From Ruminococcus flavefaciens (GTDB lineage: Bacteria; Bacillota; Clostridia; Oscillospirales; Ruminococcaceae), in assembly GCA_015067005.1 (NCBI GenBank), contig SVNH01000015.1:23068-87067 (forward strand): a stretch of 64,000 nt of DNA, written 5' to 3'. The notes under the pieces were generated by a model, which was given only the letters and a program-made list of their open reading frames with translations, did no database searches and was not told the origin of the DNA. Below are positions 14,837 through 23,475 of the stretch, piece after piece. How positions within the stretch are numbered: position 1 is the first letter of the stretch; each line of letters begins with the position of its first letter. The position numbers and the translations under genes are program-made.

Positions 14837-17326
14837 ATGGATATACGCATTGCCCTTGCAGGCAACCCGAACTGCGGAAAGACTACGCTGTTCAACGCTC
14901 TGACGGGTTCAAATCAGTTTGTCGGAAACTGGCCCGGAGTTACAGTTGAAAAGAAGGAAGGAAAGCTGAAAAAGCACAGTGATGTCATCATAACTGACCT
15001 TCCGGGTATCTATTCGCTGTCGCCGTACACACTTGAAGAAGTAGTTGCGAGAAACTACCTCATTGGTGAGCGTCCGGACGCGATACTGAACATCATCGAC
15101 GGTACTAACCTTGAACGTAACCTCTACCTCACAACTCAGCTCACAGAGCTCGGTATACCGGTAGTTGTTGCCGTAAATATGATGGACGTTGTCAAGAAGA
15201 ACGGCGACAAGATCAATATAACTGAGCTTTCAAAACAGCTTGGGTGTATGGTCGTTGAGATCTCCGCGCTGAAAGGTACGGGCATACAGGAGGCTGCTGA
15301 GGCTGCTGTAAAGGCTGCGAAGAATGAAAAAACAGTTCCTATGCACACTTTCTCAGGACCTGTTGAACACGCTATCGCTCACATCGAGGAGGCTGTCGTA
15401 CACGATATGCCCGAGGAGCAGCAGCGCTGGTACGCATTAAAGGTTTTTGAGCGTGACGACAAGGTCATGGAGAAGCTGAACCTCTCGGAAAAGGTCAAGG
15501 CACATATTGAGGAGGACATCTGCGCCGCTGAAAAGGAACTTGACGATGACGCTGAAAGTATCATCACTAACGAGCGCTACATCTACATAGCTGACGTAAT
15601 CAAGTCCTGCTACAAGAAGAAAAGCGCCGGTAAGCTTAACACCTCTGATAAGATCGACAGAGTGGTCACGAACCGCTTCCTCGGACTGCCAATCTTTGCA
15701 CTGATAATGATAATCGTTTACTACGTTTCTATTTCGACAGTCGGAACTGCTATGACCGACTGGGTAAACGATAACCTCTTCGGTGACGGTTTCATCGTTT
15801 CAATTTCCGGCAACAGAGAATACAACGATGACAAGGAAGAATGGGCGGATAAGTACGTCTTTACTGATGAAGTCGGAGCAGTTATTGACGCTGCCTGCGA
15901 GGATGAGGACATCCACGGTGCAGAGGACATAAAGGAAGCCTTTGAGTCCGGAGAGTTCGACGATTTCGAGGAGCAGTACGGCTTCTACAAGGACGAATTC
16001 TACAAAAAGGCTGAGTATGCCGAGGATGATGAGGACGAGGAAACTATCCTCAATCCCGAAGCTGTTTATGACATCGACGCTGCACTCGGCGATGCTCTCG
16101 ATGAAGAGGGCGAGTTCACAGCTCCCGATATGGCTGACTACAAGGGCTATGTAAAGAGTATCCCCGGTGCTGCTGAGGACGCTCTCGACAATGCCGGCTG
16201 TGCTGAATGGCTCAAGAGCCTTATCGTTGACGGTATCATCGGCGGTGTCGGAGCTGTTCTCGGCTTCCTGCCGCAGATGCTGGTGCTGTTTATATTCCTT
16301 GCTTTCCTTGAATCCTGCGGATATATGGCAAGAGTTGCTTTCATTATGGATCGTATCTTCCGCAGATTTGGTCTCTCAGGAAAGTCCTTCATTCCGATAC
16401 TCGTCGGTACAGGCTGCGGAATTCCGGGAATTATGGCAAGCCGTACTATCGAGAACGAGCGCGACCGCCGTATGACAATTATGACTACCACATTTATCCC
16501 TTGCGGAGCAAAGCTGCCTATCATCTCAATGATCGCAGTTGCACTCTTCGGCGGTGCATGGTGGGTAGGTCCGAGTGCTTACTTCCTCGGAATGGCAGCT
16601 ATCATCGTTTCAGGTATCATGCTGAAAAAGACAAAGATGTTTGCCGGCGATCCTGCCCCATTCGTTATGGAACTTCCAGCATACCATATGCCGACAGTAA
16701 GCAACGTTCTCCGCTCAATGTGGGAGCGCGGCTGGTCATTCATCAAGAAAGCCGGAACGGTCATCCTCCTTGCAACTATTGTTATCTGGGCTGGTAAGAC
16801 ATTCGGCTGGACAGACGGATCCTTCGGCTGGAATGCTGATCTTGAACTTGAGGATTCAGTCCTCGGACATATTGGAAACGCTGTCAAGTGGATATTCGCG
16901 CCTCTCGGCTTCGATGACGCTGCTGCAACTGTTGCAACAGTTATGGGACTTGTTGCTAAGGAAGAGGTTGTCGGAGTATTCGGTGTTCTCGACTTCGAGG
17001 GCATGACAAAGCTTGCCGGATATTCCTTCCTTGCTTTCAACCTCCTCTGTGCACCTTGTTTTGCGGCTATCGGTGCTATCAAGCGTGAGATGAACAGCCC
17101 TAAGTGGACTTGGTTCGCTATCGGCTATCAGTGCGGATTCGCATATGCTGTATCACTCATCATCTATCAGCTCGGCTGCCTGTTCACTGGCAATGTACAC
17201 ATCATCGGACTTATCTTTGCACTCGCACTTGTCGGACTTTTCATCTATCTCCTCGTAAGACCTTACAAGGAGGCTACAAGATTTGACAAGAACGTGAAGA
17301 TAGGCAAGTCACGCGCTAATGCGTAA
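14837..17326 (+). CDS. feoB: Ferrous iron transporter FeoB with acidic insertion
   Basis: 829 aa. N-terminal G domain: G1 GNPNCGKTT, G3 DLPGIYSLSPY, G4 NMMD. Then a helical GDI region and a membrane domain with the Gate motifs (FLESCGYMARVAF, GCGIPGIMASR, IPCGAKLPI). FeoB drives Fe2+ uptake across the membrane. Between the first membrane helix (about residues 283-302) and the next conserved segment (LIVDGIIGGVG, about 461) is an acidic stretch of about 135 residues rich in Asp/Glu (EYAEDDEDEE, EEQYGFYKDEFY). In ordinary FeoB this link is short. It should face outside and could gather metal ions. The ribosome site is GAAAGGAAG. Confidence 0.95.
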   Translation: MDIRIALAGNPNCGKTTLFNALTGSNQFVGNWPGVTVEKKEGKLKKHSDVIITDLPGIYSLSPYTLEEVVARNYLIGERPDAILNIIDGTNLERNLYLTTQLTELGIPVVVAVNMMDVVKKNGDKINITELSKQLGCMVVEISALKGTGIQEAAEAAVKAAKNEKTVPMHTFSGPVEHAIAHIEEAVVHDMPEEQQRWYALKVFERDDKVMEKLNLSEKVKAHIEEDICAAEKELDDDAESIITNERYIYIADVIKSCYKKKSAGKLNTSDKIDRVVTNRFLGLPIFALIMIIVYYVSISTVGTAMTDWVNDNLFGDGFIVSISGNREYNDDKEEWADKYVFTDEVGAVIDAACEDEDIHGAEDIKEAFESGEFDDFEEQYGFYKDEFYKKAEYAEDDEDEETILNPEAVYDIDAALGDALDEEGEFTAPDMADYKGYVKSIPGAAEDALDNAGCAEWLKSLIVDGIIGGVGAVLGFLPQMLVLFIFLAFLESCGYMARVAFIMDRIFRRFGLSGKSFIPILVGTGCGIPGIMASRTIENERDRRMTIMTTTFIPCGAKLPIISMIAVALFGGAWWVGPSAYFLGMAAIIVSGIMLKKTKMFAGDPAPFVMELPAYHMPTVSNVLRSMWERGWSFIKKAGTVILLATIVIWAGKTFGWTDGSFGWNADLELEDSVLGHIGNAVKWIFAPLGFDDAAATVATVMGLVAKEEVVGVFGVLDFEGMTKLAGYSFLAFNLLCAPCFAAIGAIKREMNSPKWTWFAIGYQCGFAYAVSLIIYQLGCLFTGNVHIIGLIFALALVGLFIYLLVRPYKEATRFDKNVKIGKSRANA

Positions 17327-17335
17327 GGAGAAATT

Positions 17336-17482
17336 ATGGGTACTGTAATTGTTTTGCTGATCCTTGTTCTTATTGTCGGAGCGGTCGTTTATTCGATGAT
17401 ACGGGATAAAAAAAGCGGCAAGGGCGGCTGCGGATGCGGCTGTAAAAACTGTGCAATGCACGGTCAGTGCCATAAAGAATAA
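17336..17482 (+). CDS. FeoB-associated Cys-rich membrane protein
   Basis: 48 aa, starting 10 bp after feoB with ribosome site AAGGAG. One N-terminal membrane helix (GTVIVLLILVLIVGAVVYS) is followed by a basic stretch and the Cys-rich tail GGCGCGCKNCAMHGQCHKE. This is the typical small FeoB-associated protein of Firmicutes. The Cys cluster probably binds iron at the cytoplasmic mouth of FeoB. Too short to be found by length-limited gene callers. Confidence 0.88.
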   Translation: MGTVIVLLILVLIVGAVVYSMIRDKKSGKGGCGCGCKNCAMHGQCHKE

Positions 17483-17492
17483 TCAGAACATC

Positions 17493-17514
17493 GGGGCGGT
17501 GTTTACATCGCCCC
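17493..17514 (+). terminator. Weak hairpin after the FeoB-associated gene
   Basis: GGGGCG / CGCCCC with an inner TGT/ACA pairing; no T run follows. It may reduce read-through into the DUF2325 gene, which has its own TTAG-N6-CTAA box. Confidence 0.4.
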
Positions 17515-17531
17515 ATAAATCAAACTATATG

Positions 17532-17545
17532 TTAGCATATACTAA
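17532..17545 (+). promoter_or_regulatory. TTAG-N6-CTAA box before the DUF2325 gene
   Basis: TTAGCATATACTAA, same half-sites and spacing as at 14202-14215, ending just before the ribosome site AAAGGAGG. Confidence 0.4.
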
Positions 17546-17558
17546 TAAAGGAGGTATT

Positions 17559-17858
17559 ATGAGTATCGTTATAGTTGGCGGTAACGACCGTATGGCTACC
17601 CGCTATCAGGACATCTGCAAGTCATTCAATCACAAGTCAAAGGTATTCACTCAGCTTCCGGCAGATTTTGAAAATAAGATCGGAAGTCCTGATCTCATGG
17701 TGGTATTCACCGGAACGTGTTCCCACAAAATGTTGGGCACAGTCAAAAAGAGTTCGCAGAAAAACGGAGTGCCTGTTGAGCACGTTCACAGTTCAAGCGT
17801 CAGCGCATTGAAGCAGCTTTTATCCGATATAAAGGTGAAGAAATATGTCCGAACTTGA
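17559..17858 (+). CDS. DUF2325-family protein
   Basis: 99 aa. SIVIVGGNDRMATRYQDIC, then SPDLMVVFTGTCSHKMLGTVKKSSQKNGVPVEHVHSSSVSALKQLL. This matches the DUF2325 pattern (GG.DR, T..C.H, HSSS). The function is not settled; members often sit beside Feo genes. The ATG at 17559 follows AAAGGAGG. It overlaps the next gene by 14 bp, so the two are translationally coupled. Confidence 0.8.
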   Translation: MSIVIVGGNDRMATRYQDICKSFNHKSKVFTQLPADFENKIGSPDLMVVFTGTCSHKMLGTVKKSSQKNGVPVEHVHSSSVSALKQLLSDIKVKKYVRT

Positions 17859-18423
17859 ACGCAGAAGCATAGACGGCATACTTGCATTTCACGGTGCGCC
17901 GACGCTTCTCGGAGTGAAGTGCGCGAACCTTATTTCATTTGACAGGAATGAGTGTACAATGTCGGAATATCTGTGTGGATTTGCAGATAAGCTTGCTGAA
18001 TGCGGACTTTGCGCGAAGCAGCTTTGCAAGTGCCGGGAGAGAACGCTTGTGTACATTTACAATGAGAAAATGCTGACTGCGTGGCTCAGTATACCGCAGG
18101 TACGGACTTTTCTTGCGGAGTATGGCTATACTTCGGATATGGATACAGACACAATGCTCGGTGTGCTTGCAAGCCGTATAAGCTGCGGCAGCTTTCCGCA
18201 TGAGATAGGCGCTTTTCTCGGCTATCCCATAGCAGACATTAAAGGCTTTATCAGTAACAGCGGCAAAAACTGTCTGCTGTGCGGCTACTGGAAGGTCTAC
18301 GAAAACGCCGAAACGGCACAGCGGACATTTAAAGCTTATGATCGTTGCAGGAATATCCTGTTCGATAGATTAAAATCCGGTCTGGACTTGTTTCAGGCTA
18401 TTTCCAAGGAGGAAAATATATGA
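17845..18423 (+). CDS. DUF3793-family protein
   Basis: 192 aa. ILAFHGAPTLLGVKCANLISF, LVYIYNEKMLTAWL, FPHEIGAFLGYPIADIKGFI and CLLCGYWKVYEN are typical of DUF3793. It has several Cys (CGLCAKQLCKC, CLLCGYWKVY). Members usually stand next to flavodoxins and iron genes in gut clostridia; their reaction is unknown. It overlaps both neighbours (DUF2325 by 14 bp, flavodoxin by 4 bp), so the three form one translational unit. Confidence 0.8.
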   Translation: MSELERRSIDGILAFHGAPTLLGVKCANLISFDRNECTMSEYLCGFADKLAECGLCAKQLCKCRERTLVYIYNEKMLTAWLSIPQVRTFLAEYGYTSDMDTDTMLGVLASRISCGSFPHEIGAFLGYPIADIKGFISNSGKNCLLCGYWKVYENAETAQRTFKAYDRCRNILFDRLKSGLDLFQAISKEENI

Positions 18424-18824
18424 AAACAGCAGTTATTTATTGGAGCGGCACTGGCAATACCGAGGCTATGGCTAAGGCAGCTGCCGAGGGCGCAAATGCA
18501 GAGCTTTTTGCAGTTTCAGATTTCGCAGGCAATGCAGCAGATTATGATGCATTCGCTTTCGGCTGCCCTGCAATGGGTGCAGAGGTGCTTGAAGAAGAGG
18601 AGTTTGAACCGTTTTTCACCGGCATCGAGAGTTCGCTCAGCGGCAAGAAGGTACTTCTTTTCGGCTCTTACGGCTGGGGCGACGGCGAGTGGATGCGTAA
18701 CTGGTACGACCGCACAAAGGCAGCCGGCGCAGAACTTATCGGTGATGAAGGATTCATCGTCAACGAAGCTGCTTCCGACGATGACCTCGCAAAGCTTAAA
18801 GAGCTTGCTTCACAGCTTGCGTAA
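18420..18824 (+). CDS. Flavodoxin
   Basis: 134 aa, a short-chain flavodoxin. The FMN phosphate loop is YWSGTGNTEAMA (residues about 7-18), then the FMN-stacking regions GCPAMGAEVLEEEEFEPF and FGSYGWGDGEWMRNW. It carries electrons in place of ferredoxin, notably when iron is scarce, which fits its place in the feo island. The ATGA overlap with DUF3793 shows coupling. Confidence 0.92.
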   Translation: MKTAVIYWSGTGNTEAMAKAAAEGANAELFAVSDFAGNAADYDAFAFGCPAMGAEVLEEEEFEPFFTGIESSLSGKKVLLFGSYGWGDGEWMRNWYDRTKAAGAELIGDEGFIVNEAASDDDLAKLKELASQLA

Positions 18825-18833
18825 GGAGGAAAA

Positions 18834-20297
18834 ATGAAAAAGATAATTTCACTTATCAGTACGGCAGTCTGCGTGGCTGCGTTTACTGCTGCTTCACTCC
18901 CTGCAAATGCTGCGGACGGCGACAAGGTATACGGAACGATGAATATTCCTTATGCTGATTTCTATTCGGCTGAAATCGAAAGCGCATATGAAGTTGATGC
19001 GGTATCATCAGCTACTACAAGCAAATGGGCAATGAATGAACCCGGTAAGCTCGTTGCCGGAACTTACAATGACGGAAAGGGTACTATTCTCGGTGTGACA
19101 TATCCTGTTGAGGTCGATGCTTCGGACGTTGAAAAGCTTGCAAAGTACGATTTCAAGGCACTTGATGAAAAGCCGGCTGCCTACAAGGAGGTTTCTGTTT
19201 CAGGCGATTCACTTACTGTTTCCAAAGTCGTTGACACAAACGGCGAGCAGAATGTCAGCGGCTCTGCCGATGTCTCTACTGCTACAAGATACGGCGATTA
19301 TCAGCTCAACGTCAAGGGCTATCCCGAGGACACTGACCTCTACGGCGTTATCGTGAATACTAAGGAGGGTGACAAGTATGCGCTCCGTCACCTTGAAAAT
19401 ATCTGGCGCGCCGGACAGCTTGCGTGGTCGGCAGGTATCACCACAAAGGAAGGTCACGGCAATGAGCTGAAATTTGACGATTACGCAAACTCAATGGGCA
19501 AAACCGTTACTTCCGTAACGTTTATTACTCTCGACGGATATACGAATGTTGACATCGGTGAGAACTATCTTCCTGTCAAGTTTGCAGGCGAGGTCAAGGC
19601 AGAGGATTCTGCTGCCGGTACCGGCAAGACCTCACTTACACTTACAGGCTTCCCTGAGGATTATCAGAAGAATATCACTGTTGGTGAGGGCTTCACAGTG
19701 ACTGAAACTGAGATAAGCTACACGAACGCAAAGCCCGGAAAATACGCTGTAACAGTCACCGATGAAAGCGGAAAGTATGCTTCGATGACGAGTAGTTTTA
19801 CACTCACAACTGAGGATATTCCCGTGAAGTATGAGGATTGCAAGCTTGTAAAGGCAGACGGCTTCTCCGATGATGACGCTGCAAATTTCATCAAGAATAT
19901 TTCAAGCGCTGAGGTGAACGGAACTGCATTCAACGCTTCCGGAAAGCGTTCAGTTAAGATCATTGGCGAGGACGGAACTATCGATTTTGCTGCGAAGTCA
20001 GGCGAGAACAATGTATTCGACGGCAGCGGAAATTACAGTATGGCTGTCACAGCGACCGGCTACACAAAGCCTTACATCTTCGAGATCAGCTCCGTATCTG
20101 AACCGGATGAGGATGCAGCCACAACCACAACAACTACTACAACTGACACTCAGACTACTACCACAACAACTGTAACGACTTCACCCGCCGGCAGCTCCGA
20201 CAGTCCTAAAACCGGCGATGCAGGCGCAGGAGTTCCTGCTGCTATATTTGCACTTGCGGCTATGACCGCAGTGGTGATGCGTAAAAAGAAATCCTGA
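18834..20297 (+). CDS. Sortase-anchored surface protein, Tp47-domain-like
   Basis: 487 aa. Signal peptide (1-26, ending ANAA), then VYGTMNIPYADFYSAEIES and VDAVSSATTSKWA. I recognise this as similar to the C-domain of Tp47-like proteins; the DAVSSAT segment also recalls the D-x-x-S-G-A-T flavinylation motif with Ser for Gly. Two Ig-like repeats follow (about 255-425), then a Thr-rich linker, SPKTGD, a hydrophobic helix and KKK tail. It lies 9 bp after the flavodoxin in the iron island. A cell-surface role in iron or heme handling is inferred, not shown. Confidence 0.65.
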   Translation: MKKIISLISTAVCVAAFTAASLPANAADGDKVYGTMNIPYADFYSAEIESAYEVDAVSSATTSKWAMNEPGKLVAGTYNDGKGTILGVTYPVEVDASDVEKLAKYDFKALDEKPAAYKEVSVSGDSLTVSKVVDTNGEQNVSGSADVSTATRYGDYQLNVKGYPEDTDLYGVIVNTKEGDKYALRHLENIWRAGQLAWSAGITTKEGHGNELKFDDYANSMGKTVTSVTFITLDGYTNVDIGENYLPVKFAGEVKAEDSAAGTGKTSLTLTGFPEDYQKNITVGEGFTVTETEISYTNAKPGKYAVTVTDESGKYASMTSSFTLTTEDIPVKYEDCKLVKADGFSDDDAANFIKNISSAEVNGTAFNASGKRSVKIIGEDGTIDFAAKSGENNVFDGSGNYSMAVTATGYTKPYIFEISSVSEPDEDAATTTTTTTTDTQTTTTTTVTTSPAGSSDSPKTGDAGAGVPAAIFALAAMTAVVMRKKKS

Positions 20298-20318
20298 TTT
20301 TTCCTTTCCATAATTTAT

Positions 20319-20347
20319 GACCTCTGCGGCTTGCGGCTGCGGAGGTC
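20319..20347 (+). other. Hairpin between surface-protein and reductase genes
   Basis: GACCTC / GAGGTC with inner GC-rich pairing, no T run; likely an intercistronic stability element or weak terminator. Confidence 0.35.
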
Positions 20348-20370
20348 AAATGCTGTAAAGAGGTTATTCT

Positions 20371-21732
20371 ATGTTGTTTATTATTTCACTTTCAATAGTG
20401 ACTGCTGCTGTGATTTTTCTTGATAAGCCTTTGAAAAAACAGCCGTCAGTATTCTATGTGACAGCGGCAGTTCTGACCGCATTTTCGATAGTTATCGACC
20501 ATTCGGACATCGCTGTGAGCAGCTTTGTTAAGGATAATGTGCTTGCATTATTCACTCGCGGAGCTTTGGGTGCGGCTTTATGGGCAGTTGTCATGTGGAC
20601 AGGGGCACTTCCTAACGGCTCTGCTGCGATAAAAAAGCTTATGCCTATACGCGGCGAGCTTTCCATAACTGCGGCGATAATTACGTCTTCTCATATCGTG
20701 ACCTACGGCGTGCAGTACATCACCGATATTGCGCGTGACAGGATGGGTTCGGGTGACGCTTTCCGCGATTTCGTTATCACAAGTATAGTGTGCCTGATAA
20801 TGGTACTGATAATGACGCCGCTGACAATTATGTCGTTCAAGACTATACGCAAAAAGATGAATGCGAAAACGTGGAAAAAGATACAGCGTTCTGCTTATAT
20901 TTTCTATGCGCTGATATATGTTCATATCATGGTGCTGTTCGTGCCAAAGGCGCAGAAGGGCAGAGAAGGCTATTTTCTGAGCATTCTTGTGTATAGTGCA
21001 ATGTTCATCGGCTATGCTGTTATGCGTATCCGCAAGGCTTATATCGTTAAGCGGAAGCCTGATTCAAAGAACGCCGCTAATATTGTATGTGCCTGCGCGA
21101 TTATAGGACCGCTTTGCCTGATAGGCTTTATTTCGAGAAATACCGGTCACAGTGAGACAATAAAGGCAACTGTGGAAAATCCGGCAACATTCACATTTGA
21201 TACTCCTGTAAGTCAGACTACGACTGCAATAAATACCGTTTTAGTCAGCGATACAACTTCAGCCGCGACTACAACGATCGCAACTTCTTCTGAAACTGTT
21301 TCAACATCTGTCTCCGAGACGACAGCTTTACCGGAAACGTCATCTTCGACAGTTACAACAGAAAGCGTAACTGAGACTGTTACTGTAACTGAAACAACAA
21401 CCGCAGCCATAACAACTGAACCTGTCACAACAACAATTGTTACCGAACCGTCATACCGCTTTAAAAATGGTACATTTGAGGGTACAGGCGAAGGCTATTC
21501 CGGAACTGTACACGTTTCCATAACCATTGAAAACGACTGTATCACGGCGTTTTCAGCCTATGCTGACGATGATGATCCCGACTATTTCAGCGATGCTATG
21601 CAGCACGTTATACCACAGATACAGCGCGGTCTCAGCGCGGACGGTATAGATGCCTGCTCAGGTGCGACTTACAGCTCAAAGGGTATTATCGAAGCGGCTA
21701 AGAAGGCTCTCGAAAAGGCAGCTTCTGATTGA
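20371..21732 (+). CDS. Ferric-reductase-like membrane protein with flavinylated FMN-binding domain
   Basis: 453 aa. Six or so membrane helices (residues 1-265) with His in ITSSHIVTYG and IYVHIMVLF, placed like heme ligands of ferric-reductase-like transmembrane domains. A long Thr/Ser-rich linker (about 275-370) spans the wall. The C-terminal FMN-binding domain (about 372-453) has GTFEGTGEGYSGTVHVSI and DACSGATYSSKGI, the S-G-A-T flavin attachment site used by ApbE transferases. Electrons could pass from membrane heme to a surface FMN and reduce Fe(III) for FeoB. No apbE gene is in the window. Last gene of the iron island. Confidence 0.78.
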   Translation: MLFIISLSIVTAAVIFLDKPLKKQPSVFYVTAAVLTAFSIVIDHSDIAVSSFVKDNVLALFTRGALGAALWAVVMWTGALPNGSAAIKKLMPIRGELSITAAIITSSHIVTYGVQYITDIARDRMGSGDAFRDFVITSIVCLIMVLIMTPLTIMSFKTIRKKMNAKTWKKIQRSAYIFYALIYVHIMVLFVPKAQKGREGYFLSILVYSAMFIGYAVMRIRKAYIVKRKPDSKNAANIVCACAIIGPLCLIGFISRNTGHSETIKATVENPATFTFDTPVSQTTTAINTVLVSDTTSAATTTIATSSETVSTSVSETTALPETSSSTVTTESVTETVTVTETTTAAITTEPVTTTIVTEPSYRFKNGTFEGTGEGYSGTVHVSITIENDCITAFSAYADDDDPDYFSDAMQHVIPQIQRGLSADGIDACSGATYSSKGIIEAAKKALEKAASD

Positions 21733-21799
21733 AGCATTAGGAACATATAAAACGAAAAGCTCGCATACAGACAGATAGTTGAATTATTAAGAGTTAAGA

Positions 21800-21830
21800 A
21801 AAACGACTGAGTGTATTCTCAGTCGTTTTA
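21800..21830. terminator. Bidirectional terminator between iron island and asnB
   Basis: AAAACGACTGAG / CTCAGTCGTTTT, a 12-bp stem with a 6-nt loop and T/A tracts on both sides; serves the convergent reductase and asnB transcripts. Confidence 0.85.
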
Positions 21831-21835
21831 CTTTA

Positions 21836-23413
21836 TTATTCACCGCTTGCACCGTAGTTAGAGAGGACACGCGCAGAAGGATCGTTTACATTGCAGCCTT
21901 CCCATTCCTTGTTTGGCATCCAGAAATCGACTACCATTTCACTGTTACCGGGGTAGTATTTCTCGAATATTTCGCGGTAGAGGAGGGATTCCTTTGTGAA
22001 CGGCTTTGCGTGGGAATACTTAGTGCATTTCAGCTCGAACTCCTCATCAGAATAGTAATTCTCAGCATATTCCTTGAGATAGTCCACCATTGAGTGACCG
22101 ACAGCATCCGAGAATGCAGCCTTTTCACGGTATAGAATATCATGCGGCAGATAGTCTCCCTCGAATGCGCGACGGAGGAGGTACTTGCCCTTGTTGTACT
22201 TGTTGAGTTTCATCTCAGGATCTATTGCCATGACGTACTTCACGAAGTCAAGGTCACCGAACGGCACCCGCGCTTCGAGTGAATTTACCGATATACAGCG
22301 GTCTGCACGGAGTACATCATACATATGCAGCTCGTGTACGCGCTTTACTGATTCCTGCTGAAAAGCCTCTGCTGACGGGGCAAAGTCAGTGTACTTGTAG
22401 CCGAAAAGCTCATCGGAGATCTCACCTGTGAGAAGTACACGAATATCGGTCTGTTCGTGGATAGCCTTGCAGAGAAGGTACATTCCCATGCTTGCGCGGA
22501 TAGTTGTTATGTCAAATGTACCGAGCAGATGGATAACATCGTCAAGAGCCGAGATAACATCGTCGCTTGTTATGATGATCTCAGTGTGGTTGCTGCCGAT
22601 GTAGTCTGCGACCTGTTTTGCATATTTCAGGTCGATAGCATCGGTATTCATACCGATAGCGAAGGTGCGTATCGGTTTGTCGCTCTCGCGCTGAGCGATA
22701 GCACAGACAAGTGAGGAATCAAGACCGCCTGAAAGCAGGAAGCCTACCTTTGCATCAGCGTCGAGACGCTTCTTAACGCCTGCGACCAGCTTATCGTGGA
22801 TATTCTTACAAACAGTATCAATATCGTGGTAAAGCACAGTGTCAACTGCGGTTATGTCGCAGTAGCAGTGGAATTCTCCGTCCTTATAGTAGTGGCCGGG
22901 CGGAAACGGCATTATCTTTTTGCAAAGCTTTACGAGGTTTTTAGCTTCGCTGGCAAATACCATAGTGCCGTCATCTGACTTGCCGTAGTAGAGCGGGCGT
23001 ATGCCTATCGGATCACGGGCAGCGATGAATTCACCTGATGCGTCGTCGTATATCACGCAGGCAAATTCCGCGTCCAGCTTTTCAAACATATCCGTACCAT
23101 ATTCACGGTACATAGGCAGAAGTATCTCACAGTCGCTGTCGCTTCTGAATACATATCCCTTTGAGATCAGCTCATCGCGGAGCTTTCTGAAGCCGTATAT
23201 CTCACCGTTGCAGACAGCAAAATCGCCGTCCAGTTCAAATGGCTGCATTCCCTCAGGAGTGAGTCCCATTATGGAAAGTCTTTGAAAGCCGAGAACTCCT
23301 CCTGCGACTTCCTGTATTCTCTGATCGTCAGGTCCGCGGGAGACAGTTGCTTTCAGTCCCTCAGTAACCTTTTCCATACCGCCAACACCGCAGTATGCCA
23401 TTATCGTACACAT
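21836..23413 (-). CDS. asnB: Asparagine synthetase, glutamine-hydrolysing
   Basis: 525 aa. The N-terminal class II glutamine amidotransferase has the catalytic Cys2 (MCTIMAYCG), then GVLGFQRLSI and AVCNGEIYGF. The synthetase domain has the ATP-binding LLSGGLDSSLV and LTGEISDELFGYKY. It makes asparagine from aspartate, glutamine and ATP. GGAGG precedes the ATG at 23413. It is the last gene of the gltB-gltD-GS-ANTAR-purF-asnB operon, 62 bp after purF, with a hexaloop hairpin in that gap. Confidence 0.95.
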   Translation of the reverse strand: MCTIMAYCGVGGMEKVTEGLKATVSRGPDDQRIQEVAGGVLGFQRLSIMGLTPEGMQPFELDGDFAVCNGEIYGFRKLRDELISKGYVFRSDSDCEILLPMYREYGTDMFEKLDAEFACVIYDDASGEFIAARDPIGIRPLYYGKSDDGTMVFASEAKNLVKLCKKIMPFPPGHYYKDGEFHCYCDITAVDTVLYHDIDTVCKNIHDKLVAGVKKRLDADAKVGFLLSGGLDSSLVCAIAQRESDKPIRTFAIGMNTDAIDLKYAKQVADYIGSNHTEIIITSDDVISALDDVIHLLGTFDITTIRASMGMYLLCKAIHEQTDIRVLLTGEISDELFGYKYTDFAPSAEAFQQESVKRVHELHMYDVLRADRCISVNSLEARVPFGDLDFVKYVMAIDPEMKLNKYNKGKYLLRRAFEGDYLPHDILYREKAAFSDAVGHSMVDYLKEYAENYYSDEEFELKCTKYSHAKPFTKESLLYREIFEKYYPGNSEMVVDFWMPNKEWEGCNVNDPSARVLSNYGASGE

Positions 23414-23449
23414 AGTATATCCCTCCGAATAATAGGTATGTCAACAGCT

Positions 23450-23469
23450 GCACATCGCCATTGATGTGC
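23450..23469 (-). promoter_or_regulatory. Hexaloop hairpin between purF and asnB
   Basis: On the minus strand, GCACATC-AATGGC-GATGTGC: a perfect 7-bp stem with a hexaloop that has A1 and G4, as ANTAR targets do. It begins 6 nt after the purF stop codon. No T run follows on the minus strand. On the plus strand the same stem is followed by TTTTTATTT and would act as a terminator for antisense transcription. Confidence 0.4.
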
Positions 23470-23475
23470 GGCTTT

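Noticed and set aside
20116..20190. Thr-codon repeat tract as a mobile or phase-variable element
   Set aside because: ACA/ACT/ACC codons alternate irregularly, giving a Thr-rich linker without a uniform repeat that would slip easily.
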